Source: Anaerocolumna sp047777345
GTDB lineage: Bacteria > Bacillota > Clostridia > Lachnospirales > Lachnospiraceae
Length of the DNA: 64,000 nucleotides
NCBI GenBank assembly: GCA_047777345.1
Contig: JBKEEJ010000003.1
Coordinates: 180,260-244,259, forward strand
Direction: 5' to 3'
A program made the translations under genes and the position numbers. The notes beneath the pieces are model-generated. The model searched no databases and was not told where the DNA came from. It was given only the letters and a program-made list of their open reading frames with translations. This document shows, one piece after another, positions 1 to 8,722 of this stretch (the stretch's first letter is position 1; the number at the start of each line of letters is the position of its first letter).

Positions 1-59
1 ATCAAAAGGTAAAATCTACATATTAAGAAAGACTTTAGAATCTTTAAGATATTTTTAAT

Positions 60-542
60 CTATTCTTCCTGTTCTTCCGATGTGGAATGTAATTCGCCGA
101 TTACTTTGTCCACATACAGAATTCCATTTAAATGGTCAATTTCATGGCACAAGGCTCTGGCTAAAAGTTCGGTGCCTTCCACAGTAAACTCTTCCATGTT
201 TTCATTCAGAGCCTTTACCTTAACATAATTCGGCCTTTTTACAACGCCGGTCTTTCCCGGTACACTTAAGCACCCTTCTTCCCCGGTTTGTTCTCCTTCT
301 GTCTTAATTATTTCCGGATTAATTAAAATAATAGGATTGTTTCCTTCCGGTGTTACGTCAATCACTACCAGACGTTTTAAAACACCTACCTGTGGAGCTG
401 CCAATCCTACGCCTTCTGCCGCATGCATTGTTTCCAGCATATCTGCGATAAGGGTTTTTAATCTGGGAGTCATCTCCTTAATTTCTTTCGCACGTTTTGT
501 TAATATATCATCACCGATTAATCTTATATTTCTAATTGCCAT
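60..542 (-). CDS. def: Peptide deformylase
   Basis: This enzyme removes the N-formyl group from the initiator methionine of nascent proteins in the cytoplasm. All three family motifs are present in 160 residues: GVGLAAPQVG (about 44-53), EEGCLSVPG (about 88-96), which carries the metal-binding Cys, and HEIDH (about 133-137), with the two metal-binding His and the catalytic Glu. Length is normal for a short clostridial type. The ATG has GGAAGGA about 8 bases upstream. It lies 176 bases downstream of priA in the same direction, the common priA-def order; fmt, which usually follows, would be beyond the window edge. Confidence 0.95.
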   Translation of the reverse strand: MAIRNIRLIGDDILTKRAKEIKEMTPRLKTLIADMLETMHAAEGVGLAAPQVGVLKRLVVIDVTPEGNNPIILINPEIIKTEGEQTGEEGCLSVPGKTGVVKRPNYVKVKALNENMEEFTVEGTELLARALCHEIDHLNGILYVDKVIGELHSTSEEQEE

Positions 543-718
543 ATACTCATTCCTTCCAATCTATCAAATCACATTCCTGTTAATTATTCAGTTACCCAAT
601 CGGCATTTTATGTAACCTTTGCCGAACATGTTATAATATCCTGTTTTTTCTTTTCTGTCAATACTTTATCCAAACACCTGCGAAAATATGTTGCCTTTTC
701 TATAAATAAGAATACTTT

Positions 719-2986
719 CTAATAACTGGTCATAGGATCAAAATCAAACTGAACGTTACAGCTGTTAAAATGGTCGGAAAAATCGATGTATCCTTCCAGA
801 TGATTCTTTAACTGTACCAGACAATTATAATTTTCCTGTTTTATATATATCATATAGCGGTAAATATCATTGGCTTTGGACAAAACTGCCGGTGCCGGCC
901 CTATAACGGACGTATCCTTAGCAGCCTTTGTTCTTTCTACCCATTCCTTTGATGCTCCTGCCAAAAGCCTGGCCGCAAAAGCAGCCTTTTCTTCGTCTTT
1001 TGACGCAATAAGAACAGCAAGGATGTGGGCTGCCGGCGGATACTGCAATAGTTTTCGGTAACTCATCTCCTGATTATAAAAAGAAACATAATCATTTTTG
1101 CTTGCCGCCACAATACTGTAATGTTCCGGCTGATAGGTCTGGATTACCACTTCACCGGCAAGTTTGCCTCTTCCGGCCCGGCCGGCTGCCTGAACCAGCA
1201 ATTGATAAGTTCTTTCTGCTGCCCGGTAATCGGAGGCATATAAGGACAAATCCGCTGCCAGAATACCTACCAGAGTCACCATAGGAAAATCATGGCCCTT
1301 TACAATCATCTGGGTGCCCACCAAAATATCCGCCTCCTGGTTGGCAAAAGCAGAAAGTATTTTTTCATGTCCCTCTTTTTGCCTTGTTGTGTCCGCATCC
1401 ATCCGAAGTACTCTGGCAGAAGGAAATTCCCGTTTCACCATTTCTTCCACTTTTTGCGTTCCCGTGCCAAATGCCGCAATGTATTTTGAACCGCAATCAG
1501 GACATTTTGCAGGCATAACTTCTTCATGGCCGCAATAATGACATATTAGCCTGCCGTTGTTATGGGCTGTTAATGACACATCGCAATGAGGACATTTCAT
1601 TACATGTCCGCAGCTTCTGCAGGACACAAAACCGGCATAACCTCTCCGGTTAATAAATAATATGATTTGTTCTTTTTTGTTAAGTCTGTCCTGGATTAAT
1701 TCTTTTAAATGCATACTGAAAATAGACTTATTTTTCTTCTTTAGTTCTTCCCTTAAATCTTCAATCCAGATTTTTGGCAGCTTAGCCTGTCCGCTTCGGC
1801 TTGGCAAATGAAACAGCCTGTATTCTCCCTGTAAAGCCCTGGTATAGGATTCCAAAGACGGAGTTGCCGAACCTAAAATAACACTGGCATTACTTAATTG
1901 TGCCCGTTTAATGGCAACTTCCCTGGCATGATATTTTGGTACCGTCTCACTTTTATACGTGCCTTCATGCTCCTCATCGATAATAATTAAGCCCAAATCC
2001 TCAAAAGGAGTAAAAAGGGCTGACCTGGGCCCAATCATAATATCAATTTCCCCGTTTTTTGCCCTTATAAACTGGTCATACCGTTCTCCCTGAGACAGCT
2101 TTGAATTCATAATGGACACCCGGTTTCCGAAACGCCTGTAGAACCGCATTACTGTCTGATAGGTTAAGGCAATTTCCGGTATAAGCATAATCACTTTTTT
2201 ACCCTTTTTCACAACTGCCGATATTACTTCAAGATAAACTTCTGTTTTTCCGCTGCCGGTAACTCCATGAATCAGGTAAGTCTTACGGATGCCTTCCTCA
2301 TATTCCTTAACTATGGTATCTGCAATAAACTGCTGTTCATCAGTCAGGTGAATCTGCCTTTTTTCCGGTGAAATATGAGAAAAAGGATTACGGTATAGTC
2401 TTTCTACTTCTGTAGTAATAATTCCCAGCTTTTCCAGATCTGTTATGGTAGCCCTGGATATATTTAGTTTGCTTACCGCCAGCTCATAATCCAGTTGTCC
2501 GTCGACTGTCTCTTCCATACCCTGACCTGTTAAGGCTTCCAGCAGCCTTACTCTGGCACGGTTATTTTTCTTCCTGAAAACTTCCAAGTGTTGTAAGGCT
2601 TCTTCTCTTGTTACCGAAAGCCGCAGGGTTTTCTTTTCTTTCGCCTTTACCGCCTTTTTTACCGGTATTACAGTTTTAAGAGCGTCATTTATGGTAGAGC
2701 CGAAAGTTTCTTTCATCCAGTAGGCCAGGCTTATTAACTGACTTTCAATAACAGGCGCGTTATTTACGACCTGATGAATGGGCTTGATTTGTTCTACTTT
2801 CCATTTGGGCTCGTCGGACAACCCCACAATGTAGCCTTGTATAAAACGGTTTCCTTTTCCAAAGGGCACTTTAACAAGAGCACCAATTACCGCATCTTTT
2901 TCAAATTCTTTCGGCACGGAGTACTGGTATGATTTATCCAGATTCTCATGGGAAATGTCTACAATAATATCCGCATATTTTGACAT
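719..2986 (-). CDS. priA: Primosomal replication restart helicase PriA
   Basis: PriA is a 3'-5' superfamily 2 DNA helicase that reloads the replisome at collapsed forks. The 755-residue protein has an N-terminal DNA-binding region, then Walker A (HGVTGSGKTEVYLE, about 241-254), the DEEH box (IIIDEEHE), and a zinc-binding insert with four CxxC pairs (CRSCGHVMKCPHC, then CHYCGHE and CPDCGSKY). The C-terminal helicase motif QAAGRAGR is present. Length matches the family. The start ATG follows a strong AGGAGGGAGG site. It lies between murF and def, all on the minus strand. Confidence 0.95.
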   Translation of the reverse strand: MSKYADIIVDISHENLDKSYQYSVPKEFEKDAVIGALVKVPFGKGNRFIQGYIVGLSDEPKWKVEQIKPIHQVVNNAPVIESQLISLAYWMKETFGSTINDALKTVIPVKKAVKAKEKKTLRLSVTREEALQHLEVFRKKNNRARVRLLEALTGQGMEETVDGQLDYELAVSKLNISRATITDLEKLGIITTEVERLYRNPFSHISPEKRQIHLTDEQQFIADTIVKEYEEGIRKTYLIHGVTGSGKTEVYLEVISAVVKKGKKVIMLIPEIALTYQTVMRFYRRFGNRVSIMNSKLSQGERYDQFIRAKNGEIDIMIGPRSALFTPFEDLGLIIIDEEHEGTYKSETVPKYHAREVAIKRAQLSNASVILGSATPSLESYTRALQGEYRLFHLPSRSGQAKLPKIWIEDLREELKKKNKSIFSMHLKELIQDRLNKKEQIILFINRRGYAGFVSCRSCGHVMKCPHCDVSLTAHNNGRLICHYCGHEEVMPAKCPDCGSKYIAAFGTGTQKVEEMVKREFPSARVLRMDADTTRQKEGHEKILSAFANQEADILVGTQMIVKGHDFPMVTLVGILAADLSLYASDYRAAERTYQLLVQAAGRAGRGKLAGEVVIQTYQPEHYSIVAASKNDYVSFYNQEMSYRKLLQYPPAAHILAVLIASKDEEKAAFAARLLAGASKEWVERTKAAKDTSVIGPAPAVLSKANDIYRYMIYIKQENYNCLVQLKNHLEGYIDFSDHFNSCNVQFDFDPMTSY

Positions 2987-3075
2987 ACCAACCCTCCCTC
3001 CTGATTGGAATCCATGTGTTTCTTAAATCTCATAATTTAATACAAAATTAATACAGGTTTCTTATGATAAAAACC

Positions 3076-4500
3076 TTATTGACTGATGGCTTTAACGATT
3101 TCATCGGTTTTCATTCCCCTGGAACCTTTAATTAAGATTCCGTCTCCCGGTTTTAAAACCGTTTTTAAATAGGCAATTGCATCTTCGTTTTTCAGAAAGG
3201 AATGGGTTATTATGGTTTTGTCATTATCCTTTATGCCACTAACAATAAATTTTGCTTCCTGCCCAACCGTAATAACCTCATCAATATTCTTTCCCGCAAT
3301 GTATGCGCCCACGTCATAATGGCATTGGTCAGAAATTTCTCCAAGTTCCAGCACATCTGCCAAAACAGCAATCCTTCGCTTTACATTTTCAAGTTCCAGC
3401 AATACCTGAATACCGCTCTTCATTGAATCAGGGCTGGCATTATAAGAATCATCAATAATTGTAATCTGACCCGCTTTCTTAATTTGTCCCCTCATAGCCA
3501 TAGGTTCATAGTCATACAGCCCCTTTTTGGCCATATTTACCGGTATATGATAGTATTCGGCAACAGCCAGGGCAGCTAAAGCATTATAGACGTTATGAAT
3601 GCCCAAGACCTGCAAAACAATTTCTTCTGTGTCTCCGTTTTTCTTTTTTAAAGTAAAATAAGTTTTTCCATTTTCCGTCCGGATATTTTCCGCACGATAG
3701 TCACAAATTGCCGCCTCTCCGTAAGCAATAACTTTTGCTTCCTTATATTTGACAAGAGTTTTTTCACTCATATCCAGGTCTTTTGGTATTTCGCCGCCCG
3801 TTTTATATAATTTTCCCAGCAAATCATCATTGCCGTTAATAAACAAAACGGAGTCCTTATGAAAGGCATTGATTATATTTAGTTTCTCTTTACGGATGTT
3901 TTCCCTGGTTTTTAACTGGGCAATATGGGACACACCGATATTGGTCATAACGGCAACCTCAGGCATAGCGATATTTACCAGCCTTTCCATTTCCCCTTCC
4001 TTACTCATGCCCATTTCAATTACGGCAATTTCATGGTCAGAAGTAATACGTAACATCATAAGAGGAAGGCCGATCTGACTGTTCATATTGCCTTCGGTTT
4101 TTAACACATTATATTTGGTAGCCAGTGCTGCGGCAATCATTTCTTTAGTAGTCGTTTTACCCACACTTCCGGTAATACCGATTACCGGTATTTGAAACTT
4201 TTTACGGTAATAGGCCCCCAAAGCCTGGAGAGCTTTTAAGGTATCATCTACCTGAATAAACGCTTTATCAGTATTTAGGGCTGTTTTTCTGGAAGTAAAA
4301 CAAGCGACGGCACCGTTTAAAAAGGCATCCTCGATAAAATCATGGGCATCTACTCTTTCCCCCACCACAGGGACAAAAAGAGAATCCGGCTCCATTTGTT
4401 TTGAATTGGTTCCCACCGATGTGATCAGGGTATTTTCATTCCCGCATAAAATTCTGCCATTTACAGCCTGAGCTATTTCTTTTACACTTAATGCTTCCAT
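3076..4500 (-). CDS. murF: UDP-N-acetylmuramoyl-tripeptide--D-alanyl-D-alanine ligase MurF
   Basis: MurF adds D-Ala-D-Ala to UDP-MurNAc-tripeptide, the last cytoplasmic step of peptidoglycan precursor synthesis. The 474 residues show the Mur ligase architecture: an N-terminal UDP-substrate domain, the central ATPase loop GSVGKTTTKEM (about 112-122), a metal/substrate His-Asn region (GIHNVYNALAA) and the C-terminal domain with DDSYNASPDSM and the ending IKGSRGMKTDEIV. It sits 172 bases after murE on the same strand, so the two successive ligases are probably co-transcribed. Confidence 0.95.
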   Translation of the reverse strand: MEALSVKEIAQAVNGRILCGNENTLITSVGTNSKQMEPDSLFVPVVGERVDAHDFIEDAFLNGAVACFTSRKTALNTDKAFIQVDDTLKALQALGAYYRKKFQIPVIGITGSVGKTTTKEMIAAALATKYNVLKTEGNMNSQIGLPLMMLRITSDHEIAVIEMGMSKEGEMERLVNIAMPEVAVMTNIGVSHIAQLKTRENIRKEKLNIINAFHKDSVLFINGNDDLLGKLYKTGGEIPKDLDMSEKTLVKYKEAKVIAYGEAAICDYRAENIRTENGKTYFTLKKKNGDTEEIVLQVLGIHNVYNALAALAVAEYYHIPVNMAKKGLYDYEPMAMRGQIKKAGQITIIDDSYNASPDSMKSGIQVLLELENVKRRIAVLADVLELGEISDQCHYDVGAYIAGKNIDEVITVGQEAKFIVSGIKDNDKTIITHSFLKNEDAIAYLKTVLKPGDGILIKGSRGMKTDEIVKAISQ

Positions 4501-4672
4501 ATTAATCCTGCTTTCCTGATTCCTATCTGTAAATTCATAATTACGATAATATTTTTGTTATTTTTCTTTGATAAACACTTTGCTTAAAATCATTTTGTGA
4601 AATTCTGATTTATAATCATCTTAATTTAAGATAATAAAATGTTTCCGCGCTGCCGCCAAGTATCATTGCCTA

Positions 4673-6154
4673 TCAGATTACCTCAATGCCATCCTCTTTC
4701 AGTTCACTAAGTATTTCCCGGATTAAATCTCTTTCATCCATCTTATGCTTTACGCCTTTAATTTCCTGATAGTCTTCGTGTCCCTTGCCGGCAAGAACAA
4801 TCAGATCTCCTTCTTTGGCATTTTCAATGCAGTAACGGATGGCTTCTTTCCTGTCTATAATGGCAACATATTTACCAGGCCCTTTTTTTACGCCGGTAAT
4901 AATATCATCCATAATTGCCTGAGGTTCCTCAAATCTGGGATTATCGGAAGTGACTACGGTTAAATCGGCTAGCTTTGAAGAAATCTCTCCCATTTCAAAT
5001 CTTCTTGACCTGGCTCGGTTCCCTCCACAGCCAAAGAGGCATACCAGGCGCTTTGGTTCATATTCCCGTAAGGTAGTCAATAGGCTTTCCAAGCTCATTG
5101 CATTATGAGCATAATCAATCATCAGGGAAAATTTATCCGATATGGGAACCGGTTCCACTCTTCCTTTAACCCTTACATTCAATAATGCCGATTGTATTGT
5201 CTCTTTAGGAATGTTAAAATGCCTGCAAATGGCAATGGCAGTCATAGAATTATATACGTTAAACCTTCCGGGCACATTGATTTTCACATCGAAATCCATT
5301 AATCCTGTAGTCCGGTAACTAACCCCGAGGCACCCGCCTTCTTTATGCAGCTTAACATCCACGGCACGCAAATCGGCTTCTTTGGCAAATCCAAAGGTTT
5401 CCACCTGACAAGTGTGCCCCTCTAAAACATTCCATACATGGGCATCATCTATGTTGACAATACCGGTTTTACACATTCGAAAAAGCTTGCCCTTACAGGT
5501 CAGGTATTCATGAAAATCCTTATGTTCCGTAGGACTGATATGGTCCGGTTCAATATTGGTAAATATGCCAAAGTCAAAAGTAAAGCCGGCGATGCGATGA
5601 AGCTTTAACGCCTGGGATGACACTTCCATAACCACGCACTTACAGCCAGCATCCACCATTTTGCGGAAATACTCCTGTACAATATAGGATTCCGGAGTGG
5701 TATTGTTGGCAGGTATGGTTTCCTCTCCGATTATGGCTTCAATGGTGCCGATTAAACCTGTTTTAATTCCGGCTTCTTCCAGAATGGAACGCACCATATA
5801 AGTTGTGGTGGTTTTTCCCTTTGTTCCGGTTATTCCGATGGTTGTAATCTCATTGGCCGGATAACCAAAATAAGCCGCAGACATATTGGCTAGCGCCACC
5901 CTTGTATCTGCGACACGAATGATAGTTATATCAAATTGATCTGAAACATCTTTTTCCACAATAACTGCGGCGGCACCTTTCTTTACCACCTCAGGTATAT
6001 AATCATGTCCGTCCGCCACCGCGCCGGATATACATACAAAAACAGAACCTTCTGTCACTTTTCTCGAATCATAGACAAGTGATGTAATTTCTGTATTAAC
6101 ACGACCCTTTACACAGGTATATTCGGTTTTTTCAAGCAACTGCTCTAACTTCAT
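4673..6154 (-). CDS. murE: UDP-MurNAc-L-Ala-D-Glu--meso-diaminopimelate ligase MurE
   Basis: MurE adds the third residue to the peptidoglycan stem peptide. The 493-residue protein has the ATP loop GTKGKTTTTYM (about 110-120), the carbamylated-Lys region and the C-terminal DNPR motif (within TSDNPRFEEP, about 406-415), which in this family marks meso-diaminopimelate rather than lysine as substrate. The ATG follows TTAGGAGG with good spacing. Upstream lie two near-consensus promoters and a leader hairpin, so murE probably starts its own transcript that continues into murF. Confidence 0.96.
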   Translation of the reverse strand: MKLEQLLEKTEYTCVKGRVNTEITSLVYDSRKVTEGSVFVCISGAVADGHDYIPEVVKKGAAAVIVEKDVSDQFDITIIRVADTRVALANMSAAYFGYPANEITTIGITGTKGKTTTTYMVRSILEEAGIKTGLIGTIEAIIGEETIPANNTTPESYIVQEYFRKMVDAGCKCVVMEVSSQALKLHRIAGFTFDFGIFTNIEPDHISPTEHKDFHEYLTCKGKLFRMCKTGIVNIDDAHVWNVLEGHTCQVETFGFAKEADLRAVDVKLHKEGGCLGVSYRTTGLMDFDVKINVPGRFNVYNSMTAIAICRHFNIPKETIQSALLNVRVKGRVEPVPISDKFSLMIDYAHNAMSLESLLTTLREYEPKRLVCLFGCGGNRARSRRFEMGEISSKLADLTVVTSDNPRFEEPQAIMDDIITGVKKGPGKYVAIIDRKEAIRYCIENAKEGDLIVLAGKGHEDYQEIKGVKHKMDERDLIREILSELKEDGIEVI

Positions 6155-6201
6155 GGAAGCCTCCTAAAAACACTATATGTATTTATACTATATTACAAAA
6201 T

Positions 6202-6229
6202 CCCATCCAAAATATTACTCCTGGATGGG
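6202..6229 (-). promoter_or_regulatory. Leader hairpin upstream of murE
   Basis: On the minus strand CCCATCC and GGATGGG form a perfect 7-8 bp stem around a 14-base loop, followed by ATTTTGT. It lies just after the downstream murE promoter and about 50 bases before the start codon. It resembles a weak intrinsic terminator or attenuator; whether it acts is inference. Confidence 0.45.
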
Positions 6230-6230
6230 A

Positions 6231-6260
6231 ATTATACCTGACGAAAACTTCATATGTCAA
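6231..6260 (-). promoter_or_regulatory. Promoter P2 for murE
   Basis: Minus-strand TTGACA (6260-6255), an 18-base spacer and TATAAT (6236-6231) match the housekeeping sigma-A consensus exactly. It lies about 75 bases upstream of the murE start codon, in the right orientation. Confidence 0.7.
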
Positions 6261-6309
6261 TTCAAATTAATCATTTCCATCATTGGTTTTAATCAAATTA
6301 TCACCGATT

Positions 6310-6338
6310 ATTATATAACAGGATATTTGGCTTGTCAA
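6310..6338 (-). promoter_or_regulatory. Promoter P1 for murE
   Basis: A second perfect sigma-A-like promoter on the minus strand: TTGACA (6338-6333), 17-base spacer, TATAAT (6315-6310). It is 78 bases upstream of P2 and also points to murE. The rest of the 6155-6641 gap holds no ORF that I can support. Confidence 0.7.
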
Positions 6339-6596
6339 ATTTCTTTTCCTGTAAGCAAGGGTTTTCGCATATACATGCACCAATGCAAAAGCGTTTGGTC
6401 ACAAATGTTTAATAGTACATTGATTTCTTATATAAAAATTCATAATGACAATGTAAACAAATCCATATTTCTGTGAGTACCACGCAGTACATGCCTTTAC
6501 CAGGTGGGTTCTGCTGAAAACCAGAAATTGTCTTTGCTCCTTAATGCCCATTCCCCGAAAAGAGCCATTCTGTAGGATAATCAAATAATTCTGCAG

Positions 6597-6635
6597 ATTA
6601 AAAAATCTGCTGTGACCTTACAGCAGATTTTTTTA
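6597..6635 (-). terminator. Intrinsic terminator after the lepB pair
   Basis: AAATCTGCTGT and ACAGCAGATTT form an 11-bp stem with a 6-base loop (6603-6630), flanked by A and T runs so it can work in both directions. It lies a few bases beyond the stop codon of the downstream signal peptidase gene. Confidence 0.85.
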
Positions 6636-6641
6636 CTCTCA

Positions 6642-7292
6642 CTATTTCTGTTTTAATAGTCCGAATTTATTTATTGGCCATATCCTTAAAATAGCCCGGC
6701 CTCCGATATTTTCCCTGGACACCGGTCCTACTTCCTCATAGCGGCTGTCAAGACTTACTTCTCTGTTATCACCCAACACAAAATATTCATCAGCCCCTAA
6801 GGTAATGGGTTCCTCCGCTATTCCGGCATAGGTAATGGGTTCTTTTCCGTAATTTTCTTTAAGTATTTTTCCATTAATATAAATATCTGATCCCTTAATC
6901 TGTACTGTTTCACCGGGAAGGCCAATAATACGCTTTACATAGTATTCATCATTTTCACGGCCATGGGGATAAAAGAGAATAATATCAAATCGTTTCAGCT
7001 GGTCAAAATGATAACTAATCTTTTCCACAATCAATTGTTCTCCGCTGTGAAGCGTATCTTCCATAGAAGGTCCATCTACGATGGTCCTTTGAACTACATA
7101 AGTGGGTATCAGACGAAGGCAGGCATAAATTATAAAAAAATATATAATAGATTCCAGTATAACGGATTTCAGTTTACGCTTACCTGTTGCTTTTTTTCCA
7201 TCCTCTTCTGATTCATTCCGGAATTCCGGTGTAATTATATTATCGTCCGGTTCATTTTCCCTATAATCCTTTGGTTCATTGATTCCTCTCAT
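6642..7292 (-). CDS. lepB: Signal peptidase I (paralogue 1)
   Basis: A membrane-bound type I signal peptidase that cleaves secretory signal peptides outside the membrane. The 216 residues begin with a charged cytoplasmic tail, then one transmembrane helix (about 43-65), then the catalytic core. The Ser nucleophile is in GPSMEDTL (about 74-81), the general-base Lys in YVKRIIGLPGE, and the conserved LGDNREVSLDSR box follows. The ATG has AAAGGGGAG upstream. It directly follows a second signal peptidase gene with a 26-base gap, so the two form an operon. Confidence 0.92.
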   Translation of the reverse strand: MRGINEPKDYRENEPDDNIITPEFRNESEEDGKKATGKRKLKSVILESIIYFFIIYACLRLIPTYVVQRTIVDGPSMEDTLHSGEQLIVEKISYHFDQLKRFDIILFYPHGRENDEYYVKRIIGLPGETVQIKGSDIYINGKILKENYGKEPITYAGIAEEPITLGADEYFVLGDNREVSLDSRYEEVGPVSRENIGGRAILRIWPINKFGLLKQK

Positions 7293-7318
7293 TGAATTCT
7301 CCCCTTTGTATCTGCCTA

Positions 7319-7951
7319 TTATTGATGCTCCAATATGCCGAACTCATCAATAGGCCATATTCTTACCCATGCGCGCCCGATTATCGCATCTCGTTTTACC
7401 GGGCCAATACTTTCATCCCTGCTGTCTTTACTATTATTCCTATTATCCCCCAAAAGAAAATATTCATCATTCCCCAAAACAACAGGTTCTTTGGCAATAC
7501 CGCCGTCTACCATAGGACTGTTGCCGTAATTTTCTTCCAGTAATTTGTTGTTAATGTATATTTTACTGCCAATAATCTGTATTGTTTCACCCGGTAATCC
7601 GATGACTCTTTTAATATAATAAGTATCTTTTTCATCACTATAAGGGCGGAAAACAACAATATCAAACCGTTTTGGCTCCCCAATTTCATATGTTACCTTT
7701 TCCAGTATTAAATGATCCTCATCGTGCAGCGTACTTTCCATAGAACTGCCGCTTACTTCAATTTGCTGACCAACAAATTGATGAATCAATAACACGAGTA
7801 CGATAACCAGTGCAAAATAAAACAGCATTTCAAGAATTTCTTTTCCAAAACCTGATTTTTTTTCCTCGTTTCCGGTCTTACTGTTATTCTCCGTATTAGC
7901 TTTTTCTGGTTTTGTCTCATGAAGCCCGGATCTTTCCATGTTATCGTCCAT
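7319..7951 (-). CDS. lepB: Signal peptidase I (paralogue 2)
   Basis: A second type I signal peptidase with the same layout: a polar N-terminal tail rich in Glu, Lys and Asn, one transmembrane helix (FYFALVIVLVLLIHQF), Ser nucleophile in GSSMESTL, catalytic Lys in YIKRVIGLPGE and the LGDNRNNSKDSR box. I place the start at the ATG at 7951, preceded by TTGGAG at good spacing; an in-frame TTG lies four codons upstream. Core residues match paralogue 1 closely but the tails differ, which suggests tandem duplication with divergence. Confidence 0.9.
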   Translation of the reverse strand: MDDNMERSGLHETKPEKANTENNSKTGNEEKKSGFGKEILEMLFYFALVIVLVLLIHQFVGQQIEVSGSSMESTLHDEDHLILEKVTYEIGEPKRFDIVVFRPYSDEKDTYYIKRVIGLPGETIQIIGSKIYINNKLLEENYGNSPMVDGGIAKEPVVLGNDEYFLLGDNRNNSKDSRDESIGPVKRDAIIGRAWVRIWPIDEFGILEHQ

Positions 7952-8003
7952 AAAGTACTCCAATCTGTGTAAAATAAAATATTACCTTACACAACATATG
8001 ATA

Positions 8004-8097
8004 AAGCACTCCCGCAGGATATTAATTATAAGTTTTTAGGAAGAATAATATCTCCCGATAAACCGTCTCATATAATTAATATCTTACGAAAGTGCTT
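8004..8097. repeat. 94-bp interrupted inverted repeat
   Basis: AAGCACT (8004-8010) and GATATTAATTATA (8018-8030) are mirrored by TATAATTAATATC (8071-8083) and AGTGCTT (8091-8097). The paired blocks total 20 bp, with a 7-base unpaired patch in each arm and a 40-base centre. It fills the gap between rpoZ and lepB. It may be an operon-end structure or a small palindromic element. Confidence 0.6.
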
Positions 8098-8128
8098 ATG
8101 AAATTTAATTCGATTTTATATAACGGAA

Positions 8129-8374
8129 TTATTTCCCCTTATTTTCCTCGTCATTAACAATTTTTACTTTTCCCTGGTATAATTCTTCTATGGCAATGGA
8201 AAGAGGTTTTTTTGATTTGGTCTCTACCAGTGGTTCCTCACCATCAATTAACTGCCTTGCCCTCTTTGCTGTTGCCATTACTATGGAATATCTGCTGTTA
8301 ACTACAGGCTGTTCTCCAGGTTCTACCTCACTGTTTACTGCTTTCATTAAATCTGTATATGATGGATGTAACAT
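8129..8374 (-). CDS. rpoZ: DNA-directed RNA polymerase omega subunit
   Basis: Omega is the small subunit that helps beta-prime fold and assemble. The 81-residue protein begins MLHPSYTDLM and has the family core NSRYSIVMATAKRARQLIDG (about 27-46) followed by the KPLSIAIEEL segment. The start has GGAAGGGG upstream. It follows remA by 47 bases. In many Firmicutes the order is yicC-remA-gmk-rpoZ; here no guanylate kinase gene is present between the two. Confidence 0.92.
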   Translation of the reverse strand: MLHPSYTDLMKAVNSEVEPGEQPVVNSRYSIVMATAKRARQLIDGEEPLVETKSKKPLSIAIEELYQGKVKIVNDEENKGK

Positions 8375-8421
8375 TACGATCCCCTTCCTTTCTTCTTATT
8401 TCATATTTGGTATTTTTGTCT

Positions 8422-8694
8422 TTACTCATTGGAATATATGGATAAATCATTTTCATCCTTTGAATTAACCCGGTTAGCAATGGTTTCCGGAAGTAAAGCC
8501 GATAATATAAGATGTCCGCTGTCTGTTACAATTACAGCCTTTGTCTTCCTGCCGCAGGTAGCATCAATGGCTGTTCCCGCGTCTTTGGCGCTTTGAACCA
8601 TCCTCTTTATCGGAGCCGCCTCTGGACTGATGATTCCGATTATTCTGTTGGAATTAACCACATTACCAAAACCAATATTAATTAATCGATTCAT
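8422..8694 (-). CDS. remA: Extracellular matrix regulator RemA (DUF370)
   Basis: RemA-family proteins are small DNA-binding regulators; in Bacillus subtilis RemA activates biofilm matrix and osmoprotection genes. The 90 residues begin MNRLINIGFGNVVN and contain RIIGIISPEAAPIKRM and the TDSGHLILSAL core, all typical of DUF370. The ATG has GAGGT upstream. It sits 28 bases after yicC on the same strand, a conserved pairing. Whether it governs matrix genes here cannot be seen. Confidence 0.9.
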   Translation of the reverse strand: MNRLINIGFGNVVNSNRIIGIISPEAAPIKRMVQSAKDAGTAIDATCGRKTKAVIVTDSGHLILSALLPETIANRVNSKDENDLSIYSNE

Positions 8695-8722
8695 CTGATG
8701 TACCTCATTCCGGTTTCTATTA

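Noticed and set aside
6399..6584. 61-codon ORF in the murE-lepB gap
   Set aside because: No ribosome site, low-complexity composition, and it lies next to promoters and a terminator.
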